From contig CAVZBR010000001.1 of NCBI GenBank assembly GCA_963773585.1, forward strand, positions 186,001 through 250,000: a DNA stretch of 64,000 nucleotides. Reading direction: 5' to 3'. Below are positions 55,367 through 62,654 of the stretch, one piece after another; position 1 is the first letter of the stretch, and every line of letters begins with the position of its first letter. The position numbers and the translations under genes were made by a program. This stretch comes from CAVXJN01 sp963773585 (GTDB lineage: Bacteria; Pseudomonadota; Gammaproteobacteria; JASBUN01). A model generated the notes under the pieces. That model had not been told where the DNA came from. It did no database searches and saw only the letters and a program-made list of their open reading frames with translations.

Positions 55367-55398
55367 TTATGCAACTGTATCTATCTAAAGTTGCATAA
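55367..55398. promoter_or_regulatory. Operator-like inverted repeat 2 upstream of the Fic gene
   Basis: 32 bp: TTATGCAACT, 12 bp, AGTTGCATAA, with 10-bp perfect arms. It ends 56 bp before the Fic start codon and probably overlaps the promoter. The C-terminal winged-helix region of the Fic protein is the natural candidate to bind both copies. Confidence 0.78.
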
Positions 55399-55454
55399 AA
55401 ATCCAAGCCAAATTACACTAAGCCCTAATTTTAAAGCGGGATGGGTGGTCGCCG

Positions 55455-56618
55455 ATGGAGCGCACCAGCGGTCAGTACCTCACGAACAACGTAGCGGGCG
55501 AGGCCTACCGGGCGTTCCTCCCGGCGCCGTTGCCCCCTGATCCTCCGATCGACCTGGAGGGTGAGCTCCTGCGTCTGCTCGAACAAGCCACGCGCGACCT
55601 CGGGCGGCTGGATGGCATTGCCGGCGTGCTGCCGGACACCCAGCTCTTCCTCTATCAATACGTCCGCAAGGAAGCCGTGCTTTCTTCGCAGATCGAAGGC
55701 ACCCAATCTTCGTTCTCGGACCTGCTTCTGTATGAACTGGAGGAGCTACCGGGCGTACCCCTGGACGACACCCGCGAAGTGTCGAGTTACGTGTCGGCCA
55801 TGGAACACGGTCTGCAACGGATGCGCGAAGGGTTTCCGCTGTCATTGCGCTTGCTGCGCGAAATTCACGGTGTGCTGCTTGCGCAAGGTCGCGGCGCCGA
55901 CAAGACGCCGGGCGAATTCCGCCGTAGTCAGGTATGGCTCGGCGGCACCCGACCGGGAAATGCAGCGTTCGTGCCGCCGCCGCCCGACCGGCTGATGGAG
56001 TCCTTGGACTCGTTCGAGCGCTACCTGCATGACGAACGCTCGCCAACACCCGTGCTGATCAAGGCAGCACTGGCGCACGCACAATTCGAGACCATTCATC
56101 CGTTCCTGGACGGAAACGGCCGCCTGGGACGCTTATTGATCACGCTGATCCTGTGCGCCGAAGATGTGCTGCGCGAGCCGCTGCTTTACCTGAGCCTGTA
56201 TTTCAAGCTTAACCGAAGCGAGTATTACGATCGTCTCAATCGCGTGCGCACCCACGGTGATTGGGAAGGCTGGCTGCGTTTTTTCCTCCGCGGCGTTAGC
56301 GACACCGCGCAGGGAGCTGTGACCACTGCACGTCGCTTACTAGCGTTGTTTGAACACGACCGCGAACGCATCGGCACGCTGGGCCGTATCGCCGGCTCTT
56401 GTGTTCGCCTGCACGACGTCCTCAAATTACGCCCCATCCTCAACATCACCCAGGCGGCCGAGCGCACCGGCATCAATCGCACCACCATCGGTAACTGCAT
56501 TGCACGCCTAGAGGAACTCGATATTCTTCGCGAACTCACTGGCAACCGGCGCAATCGGTTATTCGTCTACGACCAGTATGTCGCGGCGCTGAGCGAAGGC
56601 ACCGAACCTCTTCGTTGA
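55455..56618 (+). CDS. Fic family protein (AMPylase-like) with C-terminal winged helix
   Basis: 387 aa. The Fic core motif is HPFLDGNGRLGR (H215), the complete HxFx(D/E)GNGRxxR needed for AMP transfer. An N-terminal inhibitory helix is fused (SSQIEGT, E81), so activity is self-restrained as in class II Fic proteins. The end (~320-380) is a winged helix (NITQAAERTGINRTTIGNCIARLEEL, partly listed) likely to bind DNA. Two identical-style palindromes lie upstream, which suggests that the protein represses its own gene. Target proteins are unknown. Confidence 0.93.
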   Translation: MERTSGQYLTNNVAGEAYRAFLPAPLPPDPPIDLEGELLRLLEQATRDLGRLDGIAGVLPDTQLFLYQYVRKEAVLSSQIEGTQSSFSDLLLYELEELPGVPLDDTREVSSYVSAMEHGLQRMREGFPLSLRLLREIHGVLLAQGRGADKTPGEFRRSQVWLGGTRPGNAAFVPPPPDRLMESLDSFERYLHDERSPTPVLIKAALAHAQFETIHPFLDGNGRLGRLLITLILCAEDVLREPLLYLSLYFKLNRSEYYDRLNRVRTHGDWEGWLRFFLRGVSDTAQGAVTTARRLLALFEHDRERIGTLGRIAGSCVRLHDVLKLRPILNITQAAERTGINRTTIGNCIARLEELDILRELTGNRRNRLFVYDQYVAALSEGTEPLR

Positions 56619-56655
56619 AGACCAGATAAAATGACGTAATCACACGAAAGCACCC

Positions 56656-56850
56656 CCGTAGGTCGGGTTAGCGAAGCGTAATCCGACGAAGCCATCCGCA
56701 CCCACCACCCCGTAGGTCGGATTAGCGCAGCGTAATCCGACACAGTCATTCCGCACGCACCACCTGACGGTCGGACACCGTAGGTCGGGTTAGCAGAGCG
56801 TAACCCGACGTGTTTTTCCGTACGCAGGCCACCCGTAGGCCGGATTAAGC
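56656..56850. repeat. REP cluster, four palindromes
   Basis: Palindromes near 56657, 56711, 56779 and 56836 with CGCACCCACCACCC-type linkers between them. The fourth is the second-loop type and is decayed. No gene in 56619-56925. Confidence 0.88.
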
Positions 56851-56925
56851 CCAACGGGTTTATACCCTTCAGGGTGCGAATCCGGCAATGTCAGATCGTC
56901 CGCGGAGCACGCCCGGATCGACTCG

Positions 56926-57582
56926 TCACTTCACGATCTGATAGCGCCGAGCGGAAGTGCACCACGCTGACCGCATATCATCCAGGCGCATCCGCCGTTC
57001 ACCCCTGGCGTGATCCCATTCCCTTGTGGCCAATTTGCACTGGTCTTCCAAGCGGTGCTTTTCCGCCGCCCGGCACTTGCGGAAATCCACCGACCCGTAC
57101 CGGTACTGCCTGCATTCGTTGACGATGACATGCACCGTGTTCGCACGGGCGACCGTGCTTTGTCGCGGCGGGCTCGATAGCCGGGGCGCGTTCCAAGCGA
57201 TGCCATGCTGTGCGGCATAGGATCGTTGCCGCTCGCATGCGGCTTGCTGAAACGCGCGGTCGCTCGAACTGGCGCCGGCGCGCATCGCCTGTTGGGTCCA
57301 GTACCGGCAGGTTCGCGCCAAGGCTTCCCATTGACTGTCGACGCGCGGCGCCGGTGGCGACTCCGGCCGCAGCGCTCGAAACCGGGGTTGCGCCGGCGGC
57401 GGCTGCTGCTTGACGGTTCGGGCCGGCGGCGCGGGCATAACTTCACGACTGTGCAGGGGGACTGGGCTCGGTGTCCAAAGCAGAAACCACCCAATCAATA
57501 CGCAGGCAACCAACAGCCCTAGAAGAAGAGGTACGTGACTGTGGGTACGACGTCGCCGTAGTGGGACCACGCGATCAGGCAT
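56926..57582 (-). CDS. Single-pass membrane protein with Cys-containing periplasmic domain, hypothetical
   Basis: 218 aa from the ATG at 57582 (weak ribosome binding site); the frame runs 11 codons further to a TTG. A basic N-terminus (VVPLRRRRTHSH) leads to one membrane helix (VPLLLGLLVACVLIGWFLLW), a Pro-rich linker and a helical C-terminal part with several cysteines (ARTCRYW, AACERQR, NECRQYR, RKCRAAEK, DQCKLA, AWCTSA). It is probably anchored in the inner membrane facing the periplasm. No family was recognised. Confidence 0.6.
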   Translation of the reverse strand: MPDRVVPLRRRRTHSHVPLLLGLLVACVLIGWFLLWTPSPVPLHSREVMPAPPARTVKQQPPPAQPRFRALRPESPPAPRVDSQWEALARTCRYWTQQAMRAGASSSDRAFQQAACERQRSYAAQHGIAWNAPRLSSPPRQSTVARANTVHVIVNECRQYRYGSVDFRKCRAAEKHRLEDQCKLATREWDHARGERRMRLDDMRSAWCTSARRYQIVK

Positions 57583-57888
57583 GACGGCGATCAACTTTCG
57601 CCGAGCCTGTCGCAACGCACATCGTCATGCACCGACAACGAGCCCATGCGCGGCCCATGGGTCGCTTCGCGAATATTGGGTTCACGTGAATTCCTTTACA
57701 TCGTTGAGTATGTCGACAGCCGTCTATCGGCCGACGACCGATAATGCTTCAAGATTATTCTGCCGAAGCCGAATACTTCTGATATAACAACGAACAAGAA
57801 CGAATCCGGACGATTCCATGTACAGACACCAGAGCGCAGTGCCGCGATCGCGGCAGTTACGACCTCGACCGTGGGTCGGAGCCAGTTG
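57583..57888. other. Divergent intergenic region with AT-rich patch
   Basis: About 306 bp. An AT-rich stretch at 57735-57790 (contains GATATAAC near 57780) may be the promoter of the following nuclease gene. No coding region was supported. Confidence 0.4.
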
Positions 57889-58684
57889 ATGGCCCGCCGC
57901 CGCAGCCCGCTCGAAGACATCATCGACCTGACCGCGAAGTTTCCGTGGTGGGTTGGCGTTGGCCTGGCGCTCGTAAGCTACGTGGGCCTCCATGTGCTGG
58001 CTGCACGCACTGCGGTTGCGGCCGCGACGCCCGGCCGATATCGGCGCCGCAGCGATCACGCCGCTGATCCACTTGCTCTCGACCATCGGCCAATACCTGG
58101 TTCCGGTTGTATTTCTAGCAGGAGCGGCCATATCCGGATTGGGCCGCTGGAAGCGGCAGCGTCTGTATGCAAGCGCGTCCGGTGAGCCGGGCAATGTCGC
58201 CCTACGCGAAATGAGTTGGCGCGACTTTGAACTGTTGATCGGCGAGGCCTTCCGACGTCAAGGCTATGAAGTGCAAGAGCAGGGCGGCAGCGCCCCGGAC
58301 GGCGGTGTCGATCTCGTACTCCGTAAACATGGGAAACGGTATCTCGTGCAATGCAAGCACTGGAAAGCGTGGAAGGTCGGCGTAAAAGTCGTGCGTGAGC
58401 TGTACGGCGTCATGGCTGCAGAAAACGCCGACGGTGGCTTCGTCGTCACGTCCGGTGTGTTCAGCAAAGAGGCACGCAACTTTGCGGCCGACAAGCATAT
58501 CGTGCTGATGGACGGCGAACAGCTCCGCGACTTCCTGGACGGCAAACCGCCCGCCGCGCAGGTGGGCGCGCCGCCGACGTCGCGCGCGGCGAGGATCACG
58601 CGGACGCCGCCTGTCGCCCATGCAACGTTTCGCGCTGGCCATACTCGCCATCGCCCTACCGCTGCTCGCGTTCTATGCCCTTAA
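57889..58684 (+). pseudogene. Mrr-type nuclease with membrane segments, frameshifted
   Basis: MARRRSPLEDIIDLTAKFPWW and a first hydrophobic segment lie in one frame (from 57889). After a one-base shift near 58025-58035 (CGACGCCCGGCCG; removing one C restores the frame) the second membrane segment and the Mrr domain continue in another frame to 58684: DFELLIGEAFRRQGYEV, GGVDLVL, LVQCKHW with the D...Q-x-K core, and FVVTSGVFSKEA. It is a paralogue of the gene at 33075-33902 in layout and motifs but lacks the zinc ribbon. It is either a disabled gene or a sequencing error. Confidence 0.82.
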
Positions 58685-58967
58685 TCAAGTCGCGCAGCGG
58701 AGTCTGCGCAATTTGTCCCCGGCCATCCCGAAGAAAACGGCACAACCCGCACCTCGGTCGCAGAGCCCAAGGCAAGTCCTGCGTTCGCCCGCAACTGCGC
58801 CAGAGCAGGACCACGCCGCCCTCCGTCGCACTCGCGAAGCCACCTTTGAAGCACAGTACGTGCCGCCAAAAGGCTGCGAAAACTGGGCGAACGACAGCAC
58901 CATGATTGAATGCGCGAACGAATATATTCGTGCCAAACGCGCGTTCATGGCCAAAGCAGCCGACTAG
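58620..58967 (+). CDS. Small membrane-anchored protein, hypothetical
   Basis: 115 aa. A single hydrophobic helix at the N-terminus (FALAILAIALPLLAFYAL), a Pro/Ser/Arg linker, and a helical end with two cysteines (PKGCENW, MIECANEY). It overlaps the end of the nuclease frame by 65 bp, so it may be translationally coupled to it. The architecture is like that of the larger membrane protein at 56926-57582. No family was recognised. Confidence 0.58.
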   Translation: MQRFALAILAIALPLLAFYALNQVAQRSLRNLSPAIPKKTAQPAPRSQSPRQVLRSPATAPEQDHAALRRTREATFEAQYVPPKGCENWANDSTMIECANEYIRAKRAFMAKAAD

Positions 58968-59077
58968 GGAAGCGGTTCCTTTGGACCGAGTGCCGTAGAC
59001 GTAGGTTTTCCCGGCGACTCAATGCGATTGGATTCTTGTAGGGCGTATGTCCGGCTAACAACAAACAGGGGGCCGAA

Positions 59078-59105
59078 GTAGGTCGGGTTCGCGCGGCAAC
59101 CCGAC
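59078..59105. repeat. Single decayed REP
   Basis: GTAGGTCGGGTTCGCGCGGC / AACCCGAC; the arms are intact and the loop is shortened. Confidence 0.7.
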
Positions 59106-59215
59106 CCCCCCGGCCGCACTCGTAGGCTGGGATCAAACTGAGCGGCGGATCCGGCGATGTGAGAACCACTGGCCGAACCCACCCAGTACGCGTCCGCCTC
59201 CGCCACTTGACTATG

Positions 59216-59247
59216 CCCATATTGGGTACCAATATACCCAATATGGG
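59216..59247. promoter_or_regulatory. Autoregulatory operator overlapping the wHTH-nucleotidyltransferase start
   Basis: A 32-bp palindrome with perfect 13-bp arms: CCCATATTGGGTA, 6 bp, TACCCAATATGGG. It covers the ATG at 59243. A regulator bound here would block both transcription and translation start of its own gene. The wHTH domain encoded immediately downstream is the expected binder. Confidence 0.85.
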
Positions 59248-59866
59248 TACGCGCAAAGACACCGATGGTTCACCGCAACGGGCCTCGCTCGCCGATGCGC
59301 TGTTCTCCTCCACGCAGCAGCGCGTGCTCGGGCTGTTGTTCGGGCAGCCGGAACGGAGCTTTTTCGCCACCGAGGTCATCGGCCGCGTCGGCGCGGGCTC
59401 CGGTGCCGTGCAGCGAGAGCTGAAGAAACTTGCCGACAGCGGCCTGGTCACCGTGTCCCGCGTGGGCAACCAAAAGCATTACCAGGCGAACCCCAGCGCG
59501 CCCATTTACAGCGAGCTCTGTTCGCTGGTCCGCAAGACCGTAGCACTTGCCGAACCCTTGCGTCGGGCCTTGGACCCGGCGCGAGAAGCGATCCAGCTCG
59601 CCCTGGTCTACGGCTCCGTTGCAAAAGGCGCGGACACCGCTTCGAGCGATGTGGACCTGCTGCTCGTATCCGACGGCCTGACATTGGAGCAGGTGTATCG
59701 ATTACTGACGGAAGCCGAGCAGGCAATCGGCCGCAAGATCAATCCGACTTTATATACCACCAAGGAATTCCGCCGGCGCCAAAAAGAAGGCACTCCCTTC
59801 CTGACGCGGGTGATGGCGGGAGACACGTTAACGCTGATAGGGACATCGCCCAATGAGTCGTACTGA
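59243..59866 (+). CDS. Winged-helix regulator fused to MNT-type nucleotidyltransferase (antitoxin-like)
   Basis: 207 aa from the ATG at 59243; an alternative ATG at 59213 lies before the operator. The N-terminal half is a winged helix (STQQRVLGLLFGQPERSFFA, VQRELKKLADSGLV). The C-terminal half is a minimal nucleotidyltransferase: LVYGSVAKGADTASSDVDLLL with G124-S125 and the paired aspartates. MNT proteins paired with HEPN proteins form type VII toxin-antitoxin modules in which the MNT partner adenylylates and silences the HEPN RNase. The HEPN gene follows after a REP. Confidence 0.88.
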   Translation: MGTRKDTDGSPQRASLADALFSSTQQRVLGLLFGQPERSFFATEVIGRVGAGSGAVQRELKKLADSGLVTVSRVGNQKHYQANPSAPIYSELCSLVRKTVALAEPLRRALDPAREAIQLALVYGSVAKGADTASSDVDLLLVSDGLTLEQVYRLLTEAEQAIGRKINPTLYTTKEFRRRQKEGTPFLTRVMAGDTLTLIGTSPNESY

Positions 59867-59893
59867 GGCGGAAGCGATGATGCCGCAGGGCTA

Positions 59894-59925
59894 ATGTCGG
59901 GTTACGCTGCGCTAACCCGACCTAC
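59894..59925. repeat. Single REP between the nucleotidyltransferase and HEPN genes
   Basis: ATGTCGGGTTACGCTGCGCT / AACCCGACCTAC. It begins with an ATG in frame with the HEPN gene, so the REP could supply an alternative start. Confidence 0.88.
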
Positions 59926-59950
59926 ACTTGAACCTTCAACCAAAGCCGAA

Positions 59951-60298
59951 ATGGACGGTCTGTTGCGATCCGGCCGCCGGCGACTGCAAGACGCCGGTAA
60001 CGAGACGCTGAACATCGAAAGCCGTTTCGATCTCGCCTACAACGCGGCACACGCCCTTGCACTGGCTGCGCTGCGTTGGCACGGGTATCGATCCGAAAGC
60101 CGGTACCTGGTGTTTCAGTGCCTGGTCCACACCCTCGATCTGCCCGACGAGCAGTGGCGCGTACTCGACCAAGCCCATCGCAAACGCAACCTGGCGGAGT
60201 ACGAAGGCGACGTGGACGTGGACGACTCGCTGCTCCAAGCAACACTGCGCACCGCCCAAGAACTGGAGCGGAGACTCACTGCGCTCCCGCCGCTCTAG
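59951..60298 (+). CDS. HEPN domain protein, probable toxin partner
   Basis: 115 aa from the ATG at 59951; the frame also opens at 59894 inside the REP, which would add 19 residues. All-helical HEPN fold with SRFDLAYNAAHALALAALRW, GYRSESRYLVFQ, and the active-site-like HRKRNLAEYEG, a form of the R-x4-6-H/Y motif seen in the SAV_6107-type HEPN branch. It pairs with the nucleotidyltransferase upstream. Whether it cleaves RNA cannot be told: the usual histidine after RN is replaced by tyrosine in this branch. Confidence 0.8.
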   Translation: MDGLLRSGRRRLQDAGNETLNIESRFDLAYNAAHALALAALRWHGYRSESRYLVFQCLVHTLDLPDEQWRVLDQAHRKRNLAEYEGDVDVDDSLLQATLRTAQELERRLTALPPL

Positions 60299-60891
60299 GC
60301 GGAATCACGCCTGCTGCTTGGGAAGCGAACGGCCGCAGTCTCCGGAGGGCGGTGTCGGCGAAGCCGAAGCCGCCGATTCGCAAGTCCCGCCCACAAGCCG
60401 GCGGCTCTCCCGCCGCGAGCCGCGCTACGAAACTTCCCCGGCAGGAGCGGCTGCAGTCTCGATCAATAAACTCGCGAAGCCGCACCATCGCGTCTTGTCC
60501 ATTCGCCCAGGGGTCGAACGACAATTGCACCAGGCCGTGTTCGAGACAACCGAACCACTGGGGTCTTGCGCTTCGTCGCCATCGAAAGCACCGTGGCGGA
60601 GCTCCAGGAGAAGCGGCGCCTGGGCCTGCCGTTCGAGTTGCGGTATAAAGACAAGGCCGCGGACGGCGCTGCAGCGGGTGCAGCGGATTTGCTTAGCGGC
60701 GCCTGCGGCCTCGCTTATTTCCAAGTCCGCGAGCACACGCCGCCTCGCCGCCATTTGTTCCGCGCCCCAAAGCGAGAGGGCAGAACGAAAAGGACAGCGG
60801 CAAACAAACACCCGTGGCCACCGGCACCTGCGGCCATGGCAACTGGGCCGGGGCGAACCGCCCCGTGCCGACGACTCCCGTGACGGACATC
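60299..60891. other. Intergenic region, no convincing gene
   Basis: About 590 bp. A plus-strand frame near 60566-60740 reads RFVAIESTVAELQEKRRLGL and could be the remnant of a small protein, but it has no start signal or clear family. A minus-strand frame (60425-60811) has poor composition. It probably includes the promoter of the HIT gene. Confidence 0.35.
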
Positions 60892-61275
60892 ATGACAAAT
60901 CAAAAAACCTGCCGATTCTGCGATCTCTCCGGCGAGCGCATCATCGCCGAAGATCCCCACTGCACCGTCATCCTCGACGGCTATCCTGTCTCGCCCGGTC
61001 ACGCCCTGGTCATCCCCAAGCGGCACACCCCTTCGTTCTTCGAGACAACCGCGGAGGAGAGACAGGCCCTGTTCGCCGCGCTCGACGTTGCCAAGTCGAT
61101 CATCGACCAGGAATTCGCGCCGGCCGCCTACAACATCGGCGTCAACGACGGCGCGGCGGCCGGCCAGAGCGTCCCGCACCTGCACATCCACCTGATTCCC
61201 CGCTACCCGGGCGACAAGCCCGACCCCCGCGGCGGTGTACGCTGGATCCTTCCGGACACGGCGAAGTACTGGTGA
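60892..61275 (+). CDS. HIT family nucleotide-binding hydrolase
   Basis: 127 aa. The histidine triad is HLHIHLIPRY, and a CRFC pair near the N-terminus with the usual histidines may bind zinc. HIT enzymes of this length hydrolyse AMP- or dinucleoside-polyphosphate conjugates. The ATG at 60892 gives the normal N-terminus; the frame is open upstream. Given the neighbouring Fic and nucleotidyltransferase genes, removal of AMP from protein or lysyl conjugates is a possible link, but this is inference. Confidence 0.92.
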   Translation: MTNQKTCRFCDLSGERIIAEDPHCTVILDGYPVSPGHALVIPKRHTPSFFETTAEERQALFAALDVAKSIIDQEFAPAAYNIGVNDGAAAGQSVPHLHIHLIPRYPGDKPDPRGGVRWILPDTAKYW

Positions 61276-61343
61276 CAAGTCGCGCTCGGATGCTGCAGGC
61301 GTTCGACGCGGCATTCCGTTCAGGGCCCGGCGCCCGCAGTGCC

Positions 61344-61373
61344 GTAGGTCGGGTTAGCGCAGCGTAACCCGAC
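61344..61373. repeat. Single complete REP
   Basis: GTAGGTCGGGTTAGCGCAGC / GTAACCCGAC between the HIT gene and the end of the convergent HNH gene. Confidence 0.9.
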
Positions 61374-61398
61374 AACCGTCTTCCGCCGATGATCGGCT

Positions 61399-62385
61399 CT
61401 ACCTCGCCCCCTTACGACCGGACGAACGTTCCAGAAAAACATTTTCCCGGTGATACTCCAGGAAGCTGCGCTGGCCTTCCGAGAACCGGCCGACGTTGCG
61501 CAACTCTTCCGTAGGAATTCCCATCTTCCTCAGCGACGCCGTGTGCGCCACGGGTGAAATCAACAGCCGCCCATTGTCCTCGAACGAAATGAATCCGCGG
61601 TCGAACAGGTGATCGACGGAAGGCGTGAGCAGCAAGCCGTTTTCGCCGTCCAGCCGTTCGTCGTTGCTGGCATCGCGCCAGGGCTTCAGATGGCTGGCGC
61701 GCAAGTGCTCCAGCCGATCAACATGGGTCACTCGGCAGCGAGACTCGATACGCCCCACGTTCTGTTTGAAGCGGCCTTGACCGCGGCGCGCCAGGACCAG
61801 GGCGAGCTTGTCAGTGGTGCTGAGCCCCGGCGTTTGCTCGATCTGGTCATGCAGGTGCTCTTCCCACTCCGCCAATCCCGTCGCCGGAGCAGTCTCCGGT
61901 TCCTGCAAAATCTTTTGCTGCATCAATACGCGCGCTTCCTGGCCAATGAGCTCGACCAGGGTGTGCATCATGGGCGTCGGAACTTCGGTAAGGTAAACGC
62001 TCTGAAGCCCGCGGCCGGAAGCGTCCAACGGCGAGTAGCGTGACGGCAGGCGAGGCCCGAGCTGGTCCATATGGTCCCGCGGTCTGACCTGGTGGCCGAG
62101 GACTCGAAAGGTCGCGTCCACCTTCCAACCGATGCGACTCCAGTTGGGACCCGCCGTGCCGAACTCCGACGGTTTGGGGCATTCGTAGCAATGAGAACCG
62201 GCTATGCCGATGGCCCGGATATAGGTTCTCTGGAACGACAGGATCAGATCGCCCGGCGCGACTTCGCGCATGGATTCGTAGAATGGATTGCGGGCGCCGT
62301 TTGCATTGCGCTTGGGCGACCAGAGATAGCCTCCCGAGACCTCTTGCTCGAAGGTCTGATTCTGATTGACCCACCAGAAGCGCAA
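61399..62385 (-). CDS. HNH endonuclease with N-terminal PUA/EVE-like domain (modified-DNA restriction candidate)
   Basis: 328 aa. Residues ~1-150 (FWWVNQNQTFEQEVSGGYLW, PGDLILSFQ, IGWKVDATF, LQSVYL) are a PUA/EVE-like domain of the kind that reads modified bases. Residues ~220-290 hold an HNH_2-type nuclease: ASHLKPWRDASNDERLDGEN, LLTPSVDHLFDRGFISF. Fusion of such a reader to an HNH nuclease is the layout of type IV, modification-dependent restriction enzymes. The start is a TTG at 62385 behind GGGGGCTGGA. Single gene; no methyltransferase next to it, in line with type IV. Confidence 0.85.
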   Translation of the reverse strand: MRFWWVNQNQTFEQEVSGGYLWSPKRNANGARNPFYESMREVAPGDLILSFQRTYIRAIGIAGSHCYECPKPSEFGTAGPNWSRIGWKVDATFRVLGHQVRPRDHMDQLGPRLPSRYSPLDASGRGLQSVYLTEVPTPMMHTLVELIGQEARVLMQQKILQEPETAPATGLAEWEEHLHDQIEQTPGLSTTDKLALVLARRGQGRFKQNVGRIESRCRVTHVDRLEHLRASHLKPWRDASNDERLDGENGLLLTPSVDHLFDRGFISFEDNGRLLISPVAHTASLRKMGIPTEELRNVGRFSEGQRSFLEYHRENVFLERSSGRKGAR

Positions 62386-62537
62386 TCCAGCCCCCGTCCC
62401 GCGCCTAGATTGCGCGTCAATTTAGCAGCCAGGGGCAAATTGCGTCCACGCTGCCTGCGCGTACGGCGCCACCTGGCTCAACGGATTTAGAGCTCGAATC
62501 CGAGTTTGCCAAGTAAATGTTGTTCAATAAAAATCTA

Positions 62538-62632
62538 TGTACATTATTAATGTACAGGCTATAATACTGTACAACTTTCTCTTTGTCCAAAGGCGTCTGT
62601 TCACAAACCAGCTGCGTTCATTAATAATGAAC
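62538..62632. promoter_or_regulatory. Promoter and operator region of the AbiEi gene
   Basis: AT-rich. TGTACAT-TATTA-ATGTACA (62538-62556) is a perfect 7-bp-arm palindrome and a third TGTACA is at 62568-62573. Between them TATAAT (62560-62565) is a good -10 element; no clean -35 is seen. A second palindrome GTTCATT-AAT-AATGAAC lies at 62616-62632, 22 bp before the start codon. AbiEi-type antitoxins are known to repress their own promoters by binding inverted repeats. Confidence 0.75.
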
Positions 62633-62654
62633 AACGCCATATATTAGACAATTA

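Noticed and set aside
60425..60811. Minus-strand 128-codon frame and plus-strand frames in 60076-60883
   Set aside because: No start signals, mixed composition and overlap with the HEPN gene or HIT promoter region; a decayed gene is possible but not supported.
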